This document shows, piece after piece, positions 44,720 through 53,838 of a stretch of 64,000 nucleotides of DNA (position 1 is the first letter of the stretch; each line of letters opens with the position of its first letter). This DNA is from CBDANO01 sp965197665. GTDB lineage: Bacteria; Chloroflexota; Dehalococcoidia; Lucifugimonadales; UBA3495. Where the stretch lies: positions 372,001-436,000 of the forward strand of contig CBDANO010000003.1 in assembly GCA_965197665.1 (NCBI GenBank), given 5' to 3'. The translations under genes and the position numbers were made by a program. The notes beneath the pieces were generated by a model. That model was not told the DNA's origin. It worked only from the letters and a program-made list of their open reading frames with translations, and searched no databases.

Positions 44720-44975
44720 CGCCCCTCCGCCATTGCCGTGTAGGCCCATCGCCGGAGGGAGTCGCGAACTGTAGACAATCTCCCCAACGGGATCGCCCTG
44801 ACCGGGGCGTCACCAATGATGCCGTCGCAAGTCTCCCAGACCATGCTCTCACCCGGGCAATGCGCACCAGTGTCCACTCGGCCTCAATCCGGACGACAGG
44901 CCTCATCGGGAGCCTACACCACTGGCGGGACTATCTGGTTAGTCGCCTCTGCACGGCCCGGATACGGGCATAACA
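44720..44975 (-). ncRNA. Putative IS110 bridge-RNA region
   Basis: This is the 5' non-coding end of the IS110 element, about 255 nt upstream of the transposase. In this group that position encodes a structured bridge RNA with two loops, one binding the target and one the donor ends. Short inverted stretches such as CGGGCCGT/ACGGCCCG near 44955 are visible, but I could not fold it or assign the loops. Confidence 0.45.
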
Positions 44976-45018
44976 TTGCTCTCTCACTTAGCCACCTGTC
45001 CAGTTTTCCGGGTCCACC

Positions 45019-45675
<657 letters not shown>

Positions 45676-45745
45676 ATCTCCGATGGACGCAAGGATTTCC
45701 CATTGTGAAAGCCAGTGACAGCAAGGATGCTGGCGTGAGGATTCA

Positions 45746-48424
45746 GTGATGAGGGATGATGAGACCGCGCCGGCTTATACTCGGCGCCACTGGGCAAAAT
45801 CGGACCGGCAGGACCACTGGCGGATACACCTGCTTGAGCACCACCTAGCCGACGTCAGTGCGTGTTTCGAGGCGCTGCTAAAACAACCCACGATCTACCA
45901 ACGACTGGCCCGCACCGCCGGGCGCGACGACTTGGATCCAACGACCGTGGCGCGCCTGTGCGTGTTCGCCGCCCTCCACGACATCGGCAAGGTGAACGTC
46001 GGCTTCCAGGCGCAGATATGGCGGCGCGAAGATTTTCCGGGAGGCCATCGGCCTGCATCCTTTCGACGGGTCGGCCACACGTTGGATATTACGCCGGTGT
46101 TGAACGGCGATGACCAGGCCACCGGAGACTGGTTTTTCGATTCGCTCGGCTGGTGGGAAGACGCTATTTCCTGGGACAACGATGAGGGCAAAACAGTCTG
46201 CGCTCTGCTCATCGCGGCGTTATCGCACCACGGGCGGCCCCTGCAACTGTATGGAAGCCGGTCGCGCAACTCCGAAATCTGGCAGTCCTTTAACAGCCTG
46301 AGTCCCAAAGGCTGCGTCCAGCGCGTTGGTCGGCTGATACGTGAGTGGTTCCCACAAGCCTTCATACCTGATTCGGCTCCCATCCCTGACGCCGCCGCCT
46401 TCCAACACATGTTCCTAGGACTGTGCAACCTGGCCGACTGGATTGGCTCCAACGAGAACTGGTTTAAATTTGTTGACGCGCCCCAGGATGATTACATTGC
46501 CACTGCTCGCGACAAGGCCAATCAATCCATCAAAGCAGTTGGGCTGGACCTCACAGAACAACGTTGGCGGTTCGCCGGAGCGCCGGGTTTCGATGTTTTG
46601 TTTCCTCACGTCGACGGCCAAGATAACGCCATTCAGCGGGCCGCGGCCCAAGATACACCGTTGGACCAGCGGTTGGTCATCATCGAATCGGAGACCGGTT
46701 CCGGCAAGACCGAAGCGTCTCTCTGGCGTTTCGCCAGGATGTACGAAGCCGAGTTGGTCGATGGCATTTACTTCGCGCTACCCACCCGGGCCTCCGCAGT
46801 GCAGATACACGAGCGAGTCCGGCAATTCATCGGGAATCTGTTCCCGGAGCTTCCCCGCCCTCCGGTTGTGCTCGCTGTTCCCGGTTACGAGTCGGACCAG
46901 GACTGCATCGAATCGGGGTTACAAGATTACGACGCCTCGTGGAACGGCGATAACCACCGGGAAACGCCCTGGGCTTCGGAGAGTCCTAAACGATTTCTCG
47001 CGGCGCAGATTGCCGTGGGAACTGTGGATCAGGCGATGTTGGGAGCGCTCAAAGTCAAGAACGCCCACCTGCGGACCGCTTGCCTGGCTCGCAACCTTCT
47101 GGTGGTTGACGAGGTCCACGCCTCCGACACCTACATGCGCCGCGTGCTGAAGTCACTGCTCGATGTCCACCTCGGCGCCGGGGGTTACGCTTTGCTGATG
47201 TCGGCCACTCTGGGCTCGAGGGCTCGGCGGCAATGGCTGTCCAACCGCCGCCTCAGCCCCGACGATGGCCTGAGCCTCAATGACGCGATCAAGGCGCCCT
47301 ATCCCGCCGTCAGCGTCATGGCATCCAGTTCCGCGGCCTTTGGAGGAGAAATCATCACTGCCGCGGGTGAGAATGACCGGGAGAAAACCGTCAATATCAC
47401 CGCCAGGCCCGATATGCAGGACTTCGGCCAGGTGGCACAACTGGGCCTGGCGGCCGCCCGCGCCGGCGCCAAGGTACTGGTGGTCCGCAACACGGTCGGG
47501 CACGCTCTCGCCACAATGGAGGCGATGGAACTGGCCGCTAGTGATGGCGAACTCGGCTTGTTGTTCGCCTGCCAGGACAAGCCAACGCTGCACCACAGCC
47601 GCTTCGCCCCCGGCGACCGCCGCCTGCTGGACCGGGAGGTGGAAGCTCGGCTAGGTAAGGAGCGCAGACCTGGCGGCGTTGTTGTGGTCGGCACACAGAC
47701 CCTGGAACAGTCATTGGACATCGACGCCGACCTGCTGATTACCGACCTGTGCCCCGTGGACGTGCTGCTGCAACGGATCGGCCGCCTCCATCGCCACCGG
47801 GAACATGACCGCCCCGACGGTTACGTCGCGCCCGCCTGTATCGTACTGACGCCACAAGACGAGAACCTGTCGCTACTGCTAAAATCGCCGGTGAACGGAC
47901 TGGGCCGCTACGTCTACGAAGACCTGCGAGTCCTCGAAGCCACCCGACGGTTAATTATTGAGCATCGTCAATGGAGCATCCCTCGGATGAACCGCGAGTT
48001 GGTGGAGCGCGCTACCCACCCGGACGCGCTGGACACCATCACTCAAGAATTGGGTGAAGCCTGGCAAGAACACGCCGTCCGAGTCACCGGGGATAAATTT
48101 GCCGAAGGTCTGACCGCCGGCACGGCCATTATCAACTGGGACCTGTCTTTTTTTGCCGACAACCGCGATGTGCTCTTCGGCTCGGCGGAAGAAAAGATAC
48201 GTACCCGTCTTGGCGACGAGGGCATCGAATTGAAGTTTGACCCGCCGCCGCCCAGCCCTTTCGTCCCGGGTCGGACCATCGACCGGATGACGGTCCCCTT
48301 CCGTTGGCTTGCCGAGACCGCTGTCGACAGCCCCGTGGTCCCCGCCCTGATCGAAGAAGGCTTCACATTCAGCATCGGCGCCCGGTCGTTCCGCTACGAT
48401 CGCCTGGGCTTGCACCCAATGTGA
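45746..48424 (+). CDS. cas3: CRISPR-associated helicase/nuclease Cas3 (type I-E)
   Basis: An 892-residue protein that unwinds and shreds target DNA recruited by Cascade. The N-terminal HD nuclease domain has HHLADVSACFEAL and the metal motif LHDIGKVNVGFQ (His78-Asp79). The SF2 helicase has Walker A SETGSGKTEAS (Lys321), the DEVH box (Asp455-His458), SATLGSRARRQWL and LLQRIGRLHRH. The C-terminal domain follows. The GTG/ATG pair at 45746/45749 is the likely start. A good promoter is present upstream. The stop codon is followed by a toxin-antitoxin pair instead of cas8e, an uncommon organisation. No damage is visible. Confidence 0.97.
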   Translation: MMRDDETAPAYTRRHWAKSDRQDHWRIHLLEHHLADVSACFEALLKQPTIYQRLARTAGRDDLDPTTVARLCVFAALHDIGKVNVGFQAQIWRREDFPGGHRPASFRRVGHTLDITPVLNGDDQATGDWFFDSLGWWEDAISWDNDEGKTVCALLIAALSHHGRPLQLYGSRSRNSEIWQSFNSLSPKGCVQRVGRLIREWFPQAFIPDSAPIPDAAAFQHMFLGLCNLADWIGSNENWFKFVDAPQDDYIATARDKANQSIKAVGLDLTEQRWRFAGAPGFDVLFPHVDGQDNAIQRAAAQDTPLDQRLVIIESETGSGKTEASLWRFARMYEAELVDGIYFALPTRASAVQIHERVRQFIGNLFPELPRPPVVLAVPGYESDQDCIESGLQDYDASWNGDNHRETPWASESPKRFLAAQIAVGTVDQAMLGALKVKNAHLRTACLARNLLVVDEVHASDTYMRRVLKSLLDVHLGAGGYALLMSATLGSRARRQWLSNRRLSPDDGLSLNDAIKAPYPAVSVMASSSAAFGGEIITAAGENDREKTVNITARPDMQDFGQVAQLGLAAARAGAKVLVVRNTVGHALATMEAMELAASDGELGLLFACQDKPTLHHSRFAPGDRRLLDREVEARLGKERRPGGVVVVGTQTLEQSLDIDADLLITDLCPVDVLLQRIGRLHRHREHDRPDGYVAPACIVLTPQDENLSLLLKSPVNGLGRYVYEDLRVLEATRRLIIEHRQWSIPRMNRELVERATHPDALDTITQELGEAWQEHAVRVTGDKFAEGLTAGTAIINWDLSFFADNRDVLFGSAEEKIRTRLGDEGIELKFDPPPPSPFVPGRTIDRMTVPFRWLAETAVDSPVVPALIEEGFTFSIGARSFRYDRLGLHPM

Positions 48425-48466
48425 ATGCCCTTACTGGGTCAGAGTTGCGAAGTGGTAGCGGCAGGT

Positions 48467-48495
48467 TTGACAAGGCATACCGGTGGGATTACGAT
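48467..48495 (+). promoter_or_regulatory. Strong promoter of the toxin-antitoxin pair
   Basis: TTGACA (48467-48472), a 17-bp spacer and TACGAT (48490-48495). It is followed by CGATAAATGT-CATTA-ACATCG, an imperfect palindrome typical of an autoregulated antitoxin operator. It lies 60 bp upstream of the antitoxin ATG and allows expression independent of cas3. Confidence 0.7.
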
Positions 48496-48554
48496 AAACC
48501 CGATAAATGTCATTAACATCGTTAAAATTCAACTGGCATCAGGGAGGCTCTCCG

Positions 48555-48776
48555 ATGACTCAAATCACCGCGCGTGTGCCGGACCAACTGGTGGAAGCGT
48601 TGGACGGGGCCGCTGCACAGCTCAAACGCAGCCGCGCCGACGTTATTCGCCACGCGTTGGAGCATTATTTGGAGGACTTCGACGACCTCACCGTAGCAGT
48701 GGAACGGCTGCGGGACCCGTCCGACCCTGTCTTGGACTGGGATGAGGTCCGGAGTGACCTACTCGGTTCGGATTAA
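48555..48776 (+). CDS. Ribbon-helix-helix antitoxin
   Basis: A 73-residue RHH (CopG/ParD-like) protein. TQITARVPDQLVEALDGAAAQL forms the beta strand and first helix, and SRADVIRHALEHYLEDFDDL the second helix. The C-terminal tail (RLRDPSDPVLDWDEVRSDLL) is the acidic toxin-binding part. AGGGAGG precedes the ATG 48555. The toxin gene overlaps its end. It lies between cas3 and cas8e within the CRISPR-Cas locus and has its own promoter with a palindromic operator. Confidence 0.9.
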   Translation: MTQITARVPDQLVEALDGAAAQLKRSRADVIRHALEHYLEDFDDLTVAVERLRDPSDPVLDWDEVRSDLLGSD

Positions 48777-49014
48777 GCGCACAGCCGCCAAGGAGTTGGC
48801 CGGGATTCCGCAACCGGCAAGGACTCGCATGGTCCATGCCATTGACTCGCTCATTGAGCAGCCCTTGGCCGGGATCCCGCTCAAGGGAGGTCTCCGCGGG
48901 TTGCGGCGCCTGCGCGTTGGCGACTACCGGATTGTGTACGAACTGCTGGACGACGAACTTGTCGTCCTGGTGGTCCGGGTAGCTCACCGCCGCCACGCCT
49001 ACCGCCCGGCGTAA
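48742..49014 (+). CDS. RelE/ParE-type toxin
   Basis: A 90-residue RelE-fold protein. The last part, LRRLRVGDYRIVYELLDDELVVLVVRVAHRRHAYR, is the diagnostic RelE/ParE core with the D-Y-R-I-V-Y motif and a final H-R-x-x-x-Y-R. The N-terminus is VTYSVRIKRTAAKELAGIP. It begins at ATG 48742 or GTG 48754, both overlapping the antitoxin gene. RelE-type toxins cleave mRNA on ribosomes, ParE-type block gyrase; I cannot decide between these. Its position next to a CRISPR-like mini-array makes CRISPR-linked control plausible. Confidence 0.9.
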   Translation: MRSGVTYSVRIKRTAAKELAGIPQPARTRMVHAIDSLIEQPLAGIPLKGGLRGLRRLRVGDYRIVYELLDDELVVLVVRVAHRRHAYRPA

Positions 49015-49187
49015 CCTACGGCCAACACTCAGAACTATCTACATTCAACCCTGGCAAGCCGTGAATGTTGGGTGCGTAGCTCTCGCGGCGGGTTTGAGAC
49101 CCACCGTTTTGCCGACCGAAGCGACGACTCGCCGTCCCAAAGCTGAGCCCCAGGTCAACGGGAGTCGGACTACCAATCCGCCCCAAT

Positions 49188-49266
49188 TTCTATCCCCGCG
49201 CCTACGGGGGAACATACGTTAACTTGGCTGAACATGGTCTATTCCCACTTTCTGTGGGGAACTCCG
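49188..49266 (-). CRISPR. Degenerate two-repeat mini-array (CreR/CreA-like candidate)
   Basis: On the minus strand a diverged repeat (49266-49237) is followed by a 21-nt spacer (49236-49216) and a near-canonical repeat (49215-49188). The second repeat matches the main array repeat at 24 of 28 positions. The first has a different stem (CCCAC-AGAAA-GTGGG, a compensated change) but retains the exact ATAGACC handle at its 3' end. A Cas6e cut could therefore release a crRNA with a 5' handle, a short guide and a 3' hairpin. The mini-array is 173 bp from the toxin gene and opposite to the cas genes. A 6-nt guide seed (TGTTCA) matches 49573-49578 upstream of cas8e with an AGG PAM. Confidence 0.7.
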
Positions 49267-49358
49267 GATTGGCCCGGCCCTTGTCCCGACCATCCGGATG
49301 CCATAAAGTACCATTTAATCGTTCCGCTAACTAAACTTACTCATTGCATTAAGAGCGC

Positions 49359-49538
49359 ATGATGAAAGCACTTCCCTATTCCAAACTTGAGGAAATATTG
49401 CGTGATAAAGAAGCCCCGTTGTCTGAAGCTGAATCCAGATGTTACGAACTCAGACTTGAATGCAAATCGATCCGGACCACCGTAGACATTATCGACGGTT
49501 CTAAGGATGCTCAACCGGAGGATGACAAACCGGGCTAG
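49359..49538 (+). CDS. Small ORF of unknown function, 59 residues
   Basis: It starts with a double ATG and reads MMKALPYSKLEEILRDKEAP, then an acidic helix LSEAESRCYELRLECKSIRT and a charged tail ending in DDKPG. It is helical with two cysteines and has no family I recognise. It sits between the mini-array and cas8e, 60 bp before the cas8e start, with only a weak AAGAG ribosome site. It might be an extra antitoxin or a cas-linked regulator, or a chance ORF. Codon composition resembles its neighbours. Confidence 0.45.
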   Translation: MMKALPYSKLEEILRDKEAPLSEAESRCYELRLECKSIRTTVDIIDGSKDAQPEDDKPG

Positions 49539-49569
49539 ATTGAGTTATGGGAAAACTTTAACATAGCGC

Positions 49570-49593
49570 AGGTGTTCATAATTTCGATTCTGG
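49570..49593 (+). promoter_or_regulatory. Putative cas8e promoter and mini-array guide target
   Basis: CATAAT (49577-49582, five of six matches to the -10 consensus) lies 16 bp before the cas8e GTG. Directly overlapping is AGG (49570-49572) followed by TGTTCA (49573-49578), identical to the first six guide bases of the mini-array crRNA with a type I-E-like PAM. No clear -35 box lies at the right distance. This would allow Cascade to cover the -10 element. Confidence 0.4.
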
Positions 49594-49597
49594 CCTA

Positions 49598-51196
49598 GTG
49601 GGAAAGTCTATGCACAATATCTTAACATGCCGCCTGATTCGGATAGACAAATCCAAGGCGCCCCGTGTAGAAGCGTCCTTGCCGGAAATCTATGTCGCGC
49701 TAATGGCCGACAAGGTTATATCCTTCCCTTCCCTGCGGCCCCACCAGCGCCACGCCTGGCACGCCTTCCTGGTGCAGTTGGGGGCTATGGCGATGCACAG
49801 GGCCGGATTAACTGAATTGCCGGTTGGTCCCGAAGAGTGGGCCACGTTGATTCGCGGCCTAACCGCTGACTACAACGACGACGAACCTTGGCAACTCGTC
49901 GTGAAAGACATCACCAAACCCGCTTTCATGCAGCCACCGGCCCGTTCCAAAGAGCGGGCACAGGAATACACGAGCATTGTCGATACGCCCGACGAGTTGG
50001 ACATGCTAGTCACGTCCAAGAATCACGATCTCAAGTCGGCGGTGGCGGTCCAGGCCAACGTTGATGATTGGATTTTCGCTCTGATTTCCCTTCAGACGAT
50101 GGAGGGTTTCGGCGGCGCAGGAAACTACGGTATCTCGAGGATGAACGGCGGCTTGGGTAACCGGCCCGCTTTCGCCCTGGCTCCTGCCGACGGCGGCCTC
50201 GGGGCCCATGTCAAGCGCGATATTCTAGCCTTGCTGGAACGTCGTCGGGGGTTGGATACAGATGCCCCAAGGGTCGACAACCCTACAACCCTGTTATGGA
50301 CTATGCCGTGGGACGGAACTACTAATGAGGCATTGCCGTTGGACTGCCTTGACCCATTTTACGTCGAGGTTTGCCGCCGAGTCCGACTGTACGACGCGGA
50401 CGGGCTATTGCGCGGCATCCGCACAAGCTCTAAAGCAGCGAGGATAAGAGGCCAAGAATTAAAAGGCAGGACCGGGGATCCTTGGACTCCTACCAACCAA
50501 GAAAGAGAAGGTTTGCCGCTCACCCTTTCTGCCGGCGGATTTACCTACAAGAGAATTACCGAGTACCTGCTGTCGGGGGCTTGGGAGCGGCCAACCTTGC
50601 TCCGCCCCACGGAATCCGAACAACACTCCGCTGAACCAATGCGGCTGGTAGCCCGCGCTATGGTGCGAGGTCAAGGCAAGACTGAGGGTTACCACGAGCG
50701 TAGCATCCCCGTGAGACACAAGGTCGTGTCGGCAATGCTACGCCGCGATGCTACGCAGGAACTGGGCCAGATCGCTGATTCCCGTATTGGAGACGTTGGC
50801 AAAATCCAACGCATACTCAGTCACGCCATACAGGTTTTCCTGGCCCGAGGCGACGGGGACAAAGTTAGCCCTGAACACCGCAACCTCGCGCGGCCCTGGT
50901 TAAACCGCCTTGATCAAATTGTGGATGGGCGCTTCTTCGAGGACTTGCAGATGGAGTTCGACGCCGACGGAAACGAACGCCCGAGCATCCGTAACGAATG
51001 GTTGCGGAACGGAGATGATGGCGTGATAGACCACGCCCACAACTTGCTCAATGAAGCTATGGACTCCCTGCCTTGCCCCGCCATCCACCGCTATAAGGCG
51101 CGAGCTAATGCCGAAGGCCTGTTTGAAGGGCGGCTTCGGGGGAACTCAGGGTTGCCCGACGCCTTCTCAAGTACTAATAGGGAGATTGACCAATGA
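49598..51196 (+). CDS. cas8e: Cascade large subunit Cas8e (Cse1/CasA)
   Basis: A 532-residue type I-E large subunit that recognises the PAM and recruits Cas3. It starts MHNILTCRLIRIDKSKAPRVEASLPEIYVALMADKVISFPSLRPHQRHAWHAFLVQL; the (R)PHQ..AW..FLVQLGA and ALH-like region is a family mark. NYGISRMNGG follows. The start is GTG 49598 or ATG 49610. Its stop codon overlaps the start of cse2. It is the first of a seven-gene run on the plus strand. Confidence 0.95.
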   Translation: MGKSMHNILTCRLIRIDKSKAPRVEASLPEIYVALMADKVISFPSLRPHQRHAWHAFLVQLGAMAMHRAGLTELPVGPEEWATLIRGLTADYNDDEPWQLVVKDITKPAFMQPPARSKERAQEYTSIVDTPDELDMLVTSKNHDLKSAVAVQANVDDWIFALISLQTMEGFGGAGNYGISRMNGGLGNRPAFALAPADGGLGAHVKRDILALLERRRGLDTDAPRVDNPTTLLWTMPWDGTTNEALPLDCLDPFYVEVCRRVRLYDADGLLRGIRTSSKAARIRGQELKGRTGDPWTPTNQEREGLPLTLSAGGFTYKRITEYLLSGAWERPTLLRPTESEQHSAEPMRLVARAMVRGQGKTEGYHERSIPVRHKVVSAMLRRDATQELGQIADSRIGDVGKIQRILSHAIQVFLARGDGDKVSPEHRNLARPWLNRLDQIVDGRFFEDLQMEFDADGNERPSIRNEWLRNGDDGVIDHAHNLLNEAMDSLPCPAIHRYKARANAEGLFEGRLRGNSGLPDAFSSTNREIDQ

Positions 51197-51804
51197 CCAC
51201 CATCCGATCCGTTGACGCTGCCGGTGAACCGGTGCCGGAAGGCCAGACCCGGTTCTGGGGTGAAATTGCCTTCTACTTCGCGAGGAAAATTGCCCGCGCC
51301 GACTTTCAACGAGGTGACTTGGCAGGGCTCCGGCGTATGGACCCCGATGCGCCGGACACGGCGCCCTTTTGGAGGCTGTTGGCGGAGCAAGATCTCTTGG
51401 GGATTCCCATCGTCGAAAACAAATGGGCTTTAATCCTCCACGGCATTGCTCTGATGACCCCTACCCACAGCGGTGAAGGAAGTCCCCAGAGCGCTCACGA
51501 CGGTTCCGTGCATGTGGGGCGAGCGCTGTTTTTGGGGGCGGAATCCCAGCGACGGGATAGCCCATTTTACAGCGAAACGCGCCTGAACCGGCTGCTAACA
51601 GCCCAAGGACCAATGCTCCGAACCCTGTTGGCTCGGATGTTCCGGATGCTGGGGGCCTCGGACGTGTCATTCAACTGGCGGGAAATGGCTTCGTTCATTC
51701 TGAACGAAGGCTACGACGATGAAGCCACCGAGCGGTCCCGCCGCCGCATTGCCAAAGAGTATTATCAGGCCGAGCGGCGCAGTTCCCGGGTATCTGAAGA
51801 GTAG
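51193..51804 (+). CDS. cse2: Cascade small subunit Cse2 (CasB, Cas11)
   Basis: A 203-residue helical small subunit. It has RFWGEIAFYFARKIARADFQRGDLAGLRRMDPDAPDTAPFWRLL, and the R-x-D-x-A-x-L-R-R motif is typical. Two copies hold the R-loop open. The ATG 51193 overlaps the cas8e stop (ATGA). It is followed by cas7 after 27 bp. Confidence 0.95.
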   Translation: MTTIRSVDAAGEPVPEGQTRFWGEIAFYFARKIARADFQRGDLAGLRRMDPDAPDTAPFWRLLAEQDLLGIPIVENKWALILHGIALMTPTHSGEGSPQSAHDGSVHVGRALFLGAESQRRDSPFYSETRLNRLLTAQGPMLRTLLARMFRMLGASDVSFNWREMASFILNEGYDDEATERSRRRIAKEYYQAERRSSRVSEE

Positions 51805-51831
51805 CAAATAACTTTACTAAGGAGTCTCCCC

Positions 51832-52998
51832 ATGACTATCCCTAGATTTCTTCAAGTCCACACCCTGCACTCGTACCCGGCTGCCCTGTTGAACCGGGAC
51901 GATAGCGGCTTGGCTAAGCGTATGCCCTTCGGCGGCGCGGTTCGCACCCGCATTTCCTCTCAATGTCTGAAGCGGCATTGGCGGGTTGCCCAGGACGAGT
52001 TCGCCATCCACAACATCGCCGGCAGCATGTCGGCAATTCGGTCGCGGAACACGGTGGAACGGAAGGTAATACAGCCGTTGCGCGATGGCGGTAACATTGC
52101 CGATGAAATTCTCACCGCGGTGGAAAACGCTTTCAACGTCGGCGTATACGGCAGCAGCGGCACGTCGGAAAGAGGCAGACAACCCCTATTGTTGGGCCTG
52201 CCGGAAGTGGCACACCTGCACGAAAGAGCAGCCGCCATTTGCGCCGAACACTCCGGCGACGCCAAGGCTGCCGGCGAGGCTGCCACTGCGCTTTTCACCG
52301 CACGTCGGGGCGAAGGCAACAACTTCCGGGCGTTGCTCGATACTGCCCGCCTGCCCGCGGGGTTGGAGGGCGCGCTGTTTGGTCGCATGGTGACCTCCGA
52401 CCCAGGGGCCAACATCGATGCCGCTATCCATGTTGCCCACGCTTTCACCGTGCACGGCGAGGAGAGCGAGAGCGACTATTTCTCGGTGGTGGATGACTTG
52501 CAACGCGACGATGAGGACGCCGGGGCCGCCCACATTGGCGATATGGAACTGACCGCCGGCCTGTTCTACGGCTACGTGGTGGTGGACGTGCCGGGGCTGG
52601 TTTCCAACCTGGAAGGCTGCCGTGCCGAGGACTGGCAGACCGCCGACCGGGATCTGGCCGCCAACGTGGTGGAGCACCTGTTGCATCTGATCGCCACCGT
52701 CAGCCCTGGCGCCAAGCTGGGTTCCACCGCGCCCTACGGCCGGGCTAGGTTCATGCTCATTGAAGCGGGGTCCCGCCAGCCCTACAGTCTCGCCGACGCC
52801 TTTCGCAAGCCCGTCCGTCCCCGGGTCGAAGATGCGCTGGACGCCCTGACTGCCGAGATCAAAGGTCAGGATGCCGCCTACGGAATGCGGTCCACCCGCC
52901 GGTTCATGTCGATAGAGGACTGCGACGTCCCCGGCTCTGAGCGGTTTTGCCTGGACGACCTGGCGTCCTGGGCGGCGCAGACCGTCCGGGAAGGCTAG
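51832..52998 (+). CDS. cas7e: Cascade backbone subunit Cas7e (CasC)
   Basis: A 388-residue RRM-fold protein forming the six-copy crRNA backbone. FLQVHTLHSYPAALLNRDDSGLAKRMPFGGAVRTRISSQCLKRHWR is the classic start of the family. AGGAG precedes the ATG. Cas5e follows 12 bp after the stop. No disruption. Confidence 0.97.
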   Translation: MTIPRFLQVHTLHSYPAALLNRDDSGLAKRMPFGGAVRTRISSQCLKRHWRVAQDEFAIHNIAGSMSAIRSRNTVERKVIQPLRDGGNIADEILTAVENAFNVGVYGSSGTSERGRQPLLLGLPEVAHLHERAAAICAEHSGDAKAAGEAATALFTARRGEGNNFRALLDTARLPAGLEGALFGRMVTSDPGANIDAAIHVAHAFTVHGEESESDYFSVVDDLQRDDEDAGAAHIGDMELTAGLFYGYVVVDVPGLVSNLEGCRAEDWQTADRDLAANVVEHLLHLIATVSPGAKLGSTAPYGRARFMLIEAGSRQPYSLADAFRKPVRPRVEDALDALTAEIKGQDAAYGMRSTRRFMSIEDCDVPGSERFCLDDLASWAAQTVREG

Positions 52999-53010
52999 GC
53001 GGTATAGCTA

Positions 53011-53838
53011 ATGAAACACTTGATTCTAAACCTGGAATCCCCGCTGGTGGCCTTCGGCGGCGAGACCATCGACAACCTGGGCGTCATCCGCTGGTTCCCG
53101 TCCGCATCGATGCTAACCGGCCTGCTGGCCAACGCCCTGGGCTGGCGGCGCATGGAACGCGGGCGGCACCAACAATTGCAGGACCGGCTTGTCTTCGCCG
53201 CCCGTATCGACCGAGAGCCGGCAGGCGGGGTGCGTCTGACCGACTTTCAGACAGCGCAGTTAGCTGCTAACGACAAAGGCTGGACTACCCGGGGAGCACC
53301 TGATGATCGGGCCGGCGGAGCCAATACCTACAACGCCCCCCACCTGCGTTACCGCGACTATTTCGCCGACATGTGCGTAACCGTTGCCCTGCGGCTGGGA
53401 CCGGACGCTGACGACCCCACGCTGGACGACCTGGCCGATGCGCTGCAAGAACCGGCGCGCCCTTTGTTTATCGGGCGCAAACCATGCTTGCCTTCGGCCC
53501 CGCTGGTCCCAAATAAAGAGTGTATAGATCGGGATTCCGCGCTGGCCGCCGTCCTCCATGCGCCGATGCAAGAGGAAGACAGAAAAGCCGCAGGTAATGT
53601 ACGGGTCCTGTGGCCGGAGAACGAAGATCACGGTGTGAATGTGCGGTGGCCCGAAGACGACGGCCCGTCTGAGCCGGACGTAGCCGCGAACAACACCTAC
53701 ATGCTCACCGACCAACGCAATTGGGTATCGGGGTTGCACGGCGGCGGTCGGCCAGTTTGGGAGGGAGTCGTAGGGAGGGAGTCGTTCACCACTCTCGGGG
53801 GAACACCAGAACAACCCGGAAAGGAGCAACAGCAATGA
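53011..53838 (+). CDS. cas5e: Cascade subunit Cas5e (CasD)
   Basis: A 275-residue subunit that caps the 5' handle of the crRNA. Its N-terminus (HLILNLESPLVAFGGETIDNLGVIRWFPSASMLTGLLANALGW) and RNWVSGLHGGGRPVWEG are family marks. Its stop overlaps the cas6e ATG. The 7-nt AUAGACC handle of the repeats would be bound here. Confidence 0.96.
   Translation: MKHLILNLESPLVAFGGETIDNLGVIRWFPSASMLTGLLANALGWRRMERGRHQQLQDRLVFAARIDREPAGGVRLTDFQTAQLAANDKGWTTRGAPDDRAGGANTYNAPHLRYRDYFADMCVTVALRLGPDADDPTLDDLADALQEPARPLFIGRKPCLPSAPLVPNKECIDRDSALAAVLHAPMQEEDRKAAGNVRVLWPENEDHGVNVRWPEDDGPSEPDVAANNTYMLTDQRNWVSGLHGGGRPVWEGVVGRESFTTLGGTPEQPGKEQQQ

Larger units (their letters stand above)
43318..44978 (-). mobile_element. 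IS110 family insertion sequence (inserted in the IS3)
   Basis: A DEDD transposase of the IS110 type on the minus strand. The 5' flank inside the element is about 255 bp and the 3' flank only about 8 bp, which fits the IS110 group with a bridge RNA upstream of the gene. Boundaries are from IS3 continuity, with no terminal inverted repeats, as expected for the family. Confidence 0.75.

Noticed and set aside
48490..48530. Alternative guide target in the toxin-antitoxin promoter
   Set aside because: Only TGTT matches after the handle and no accepted PAM lies upstream, so the cas8e site is better.
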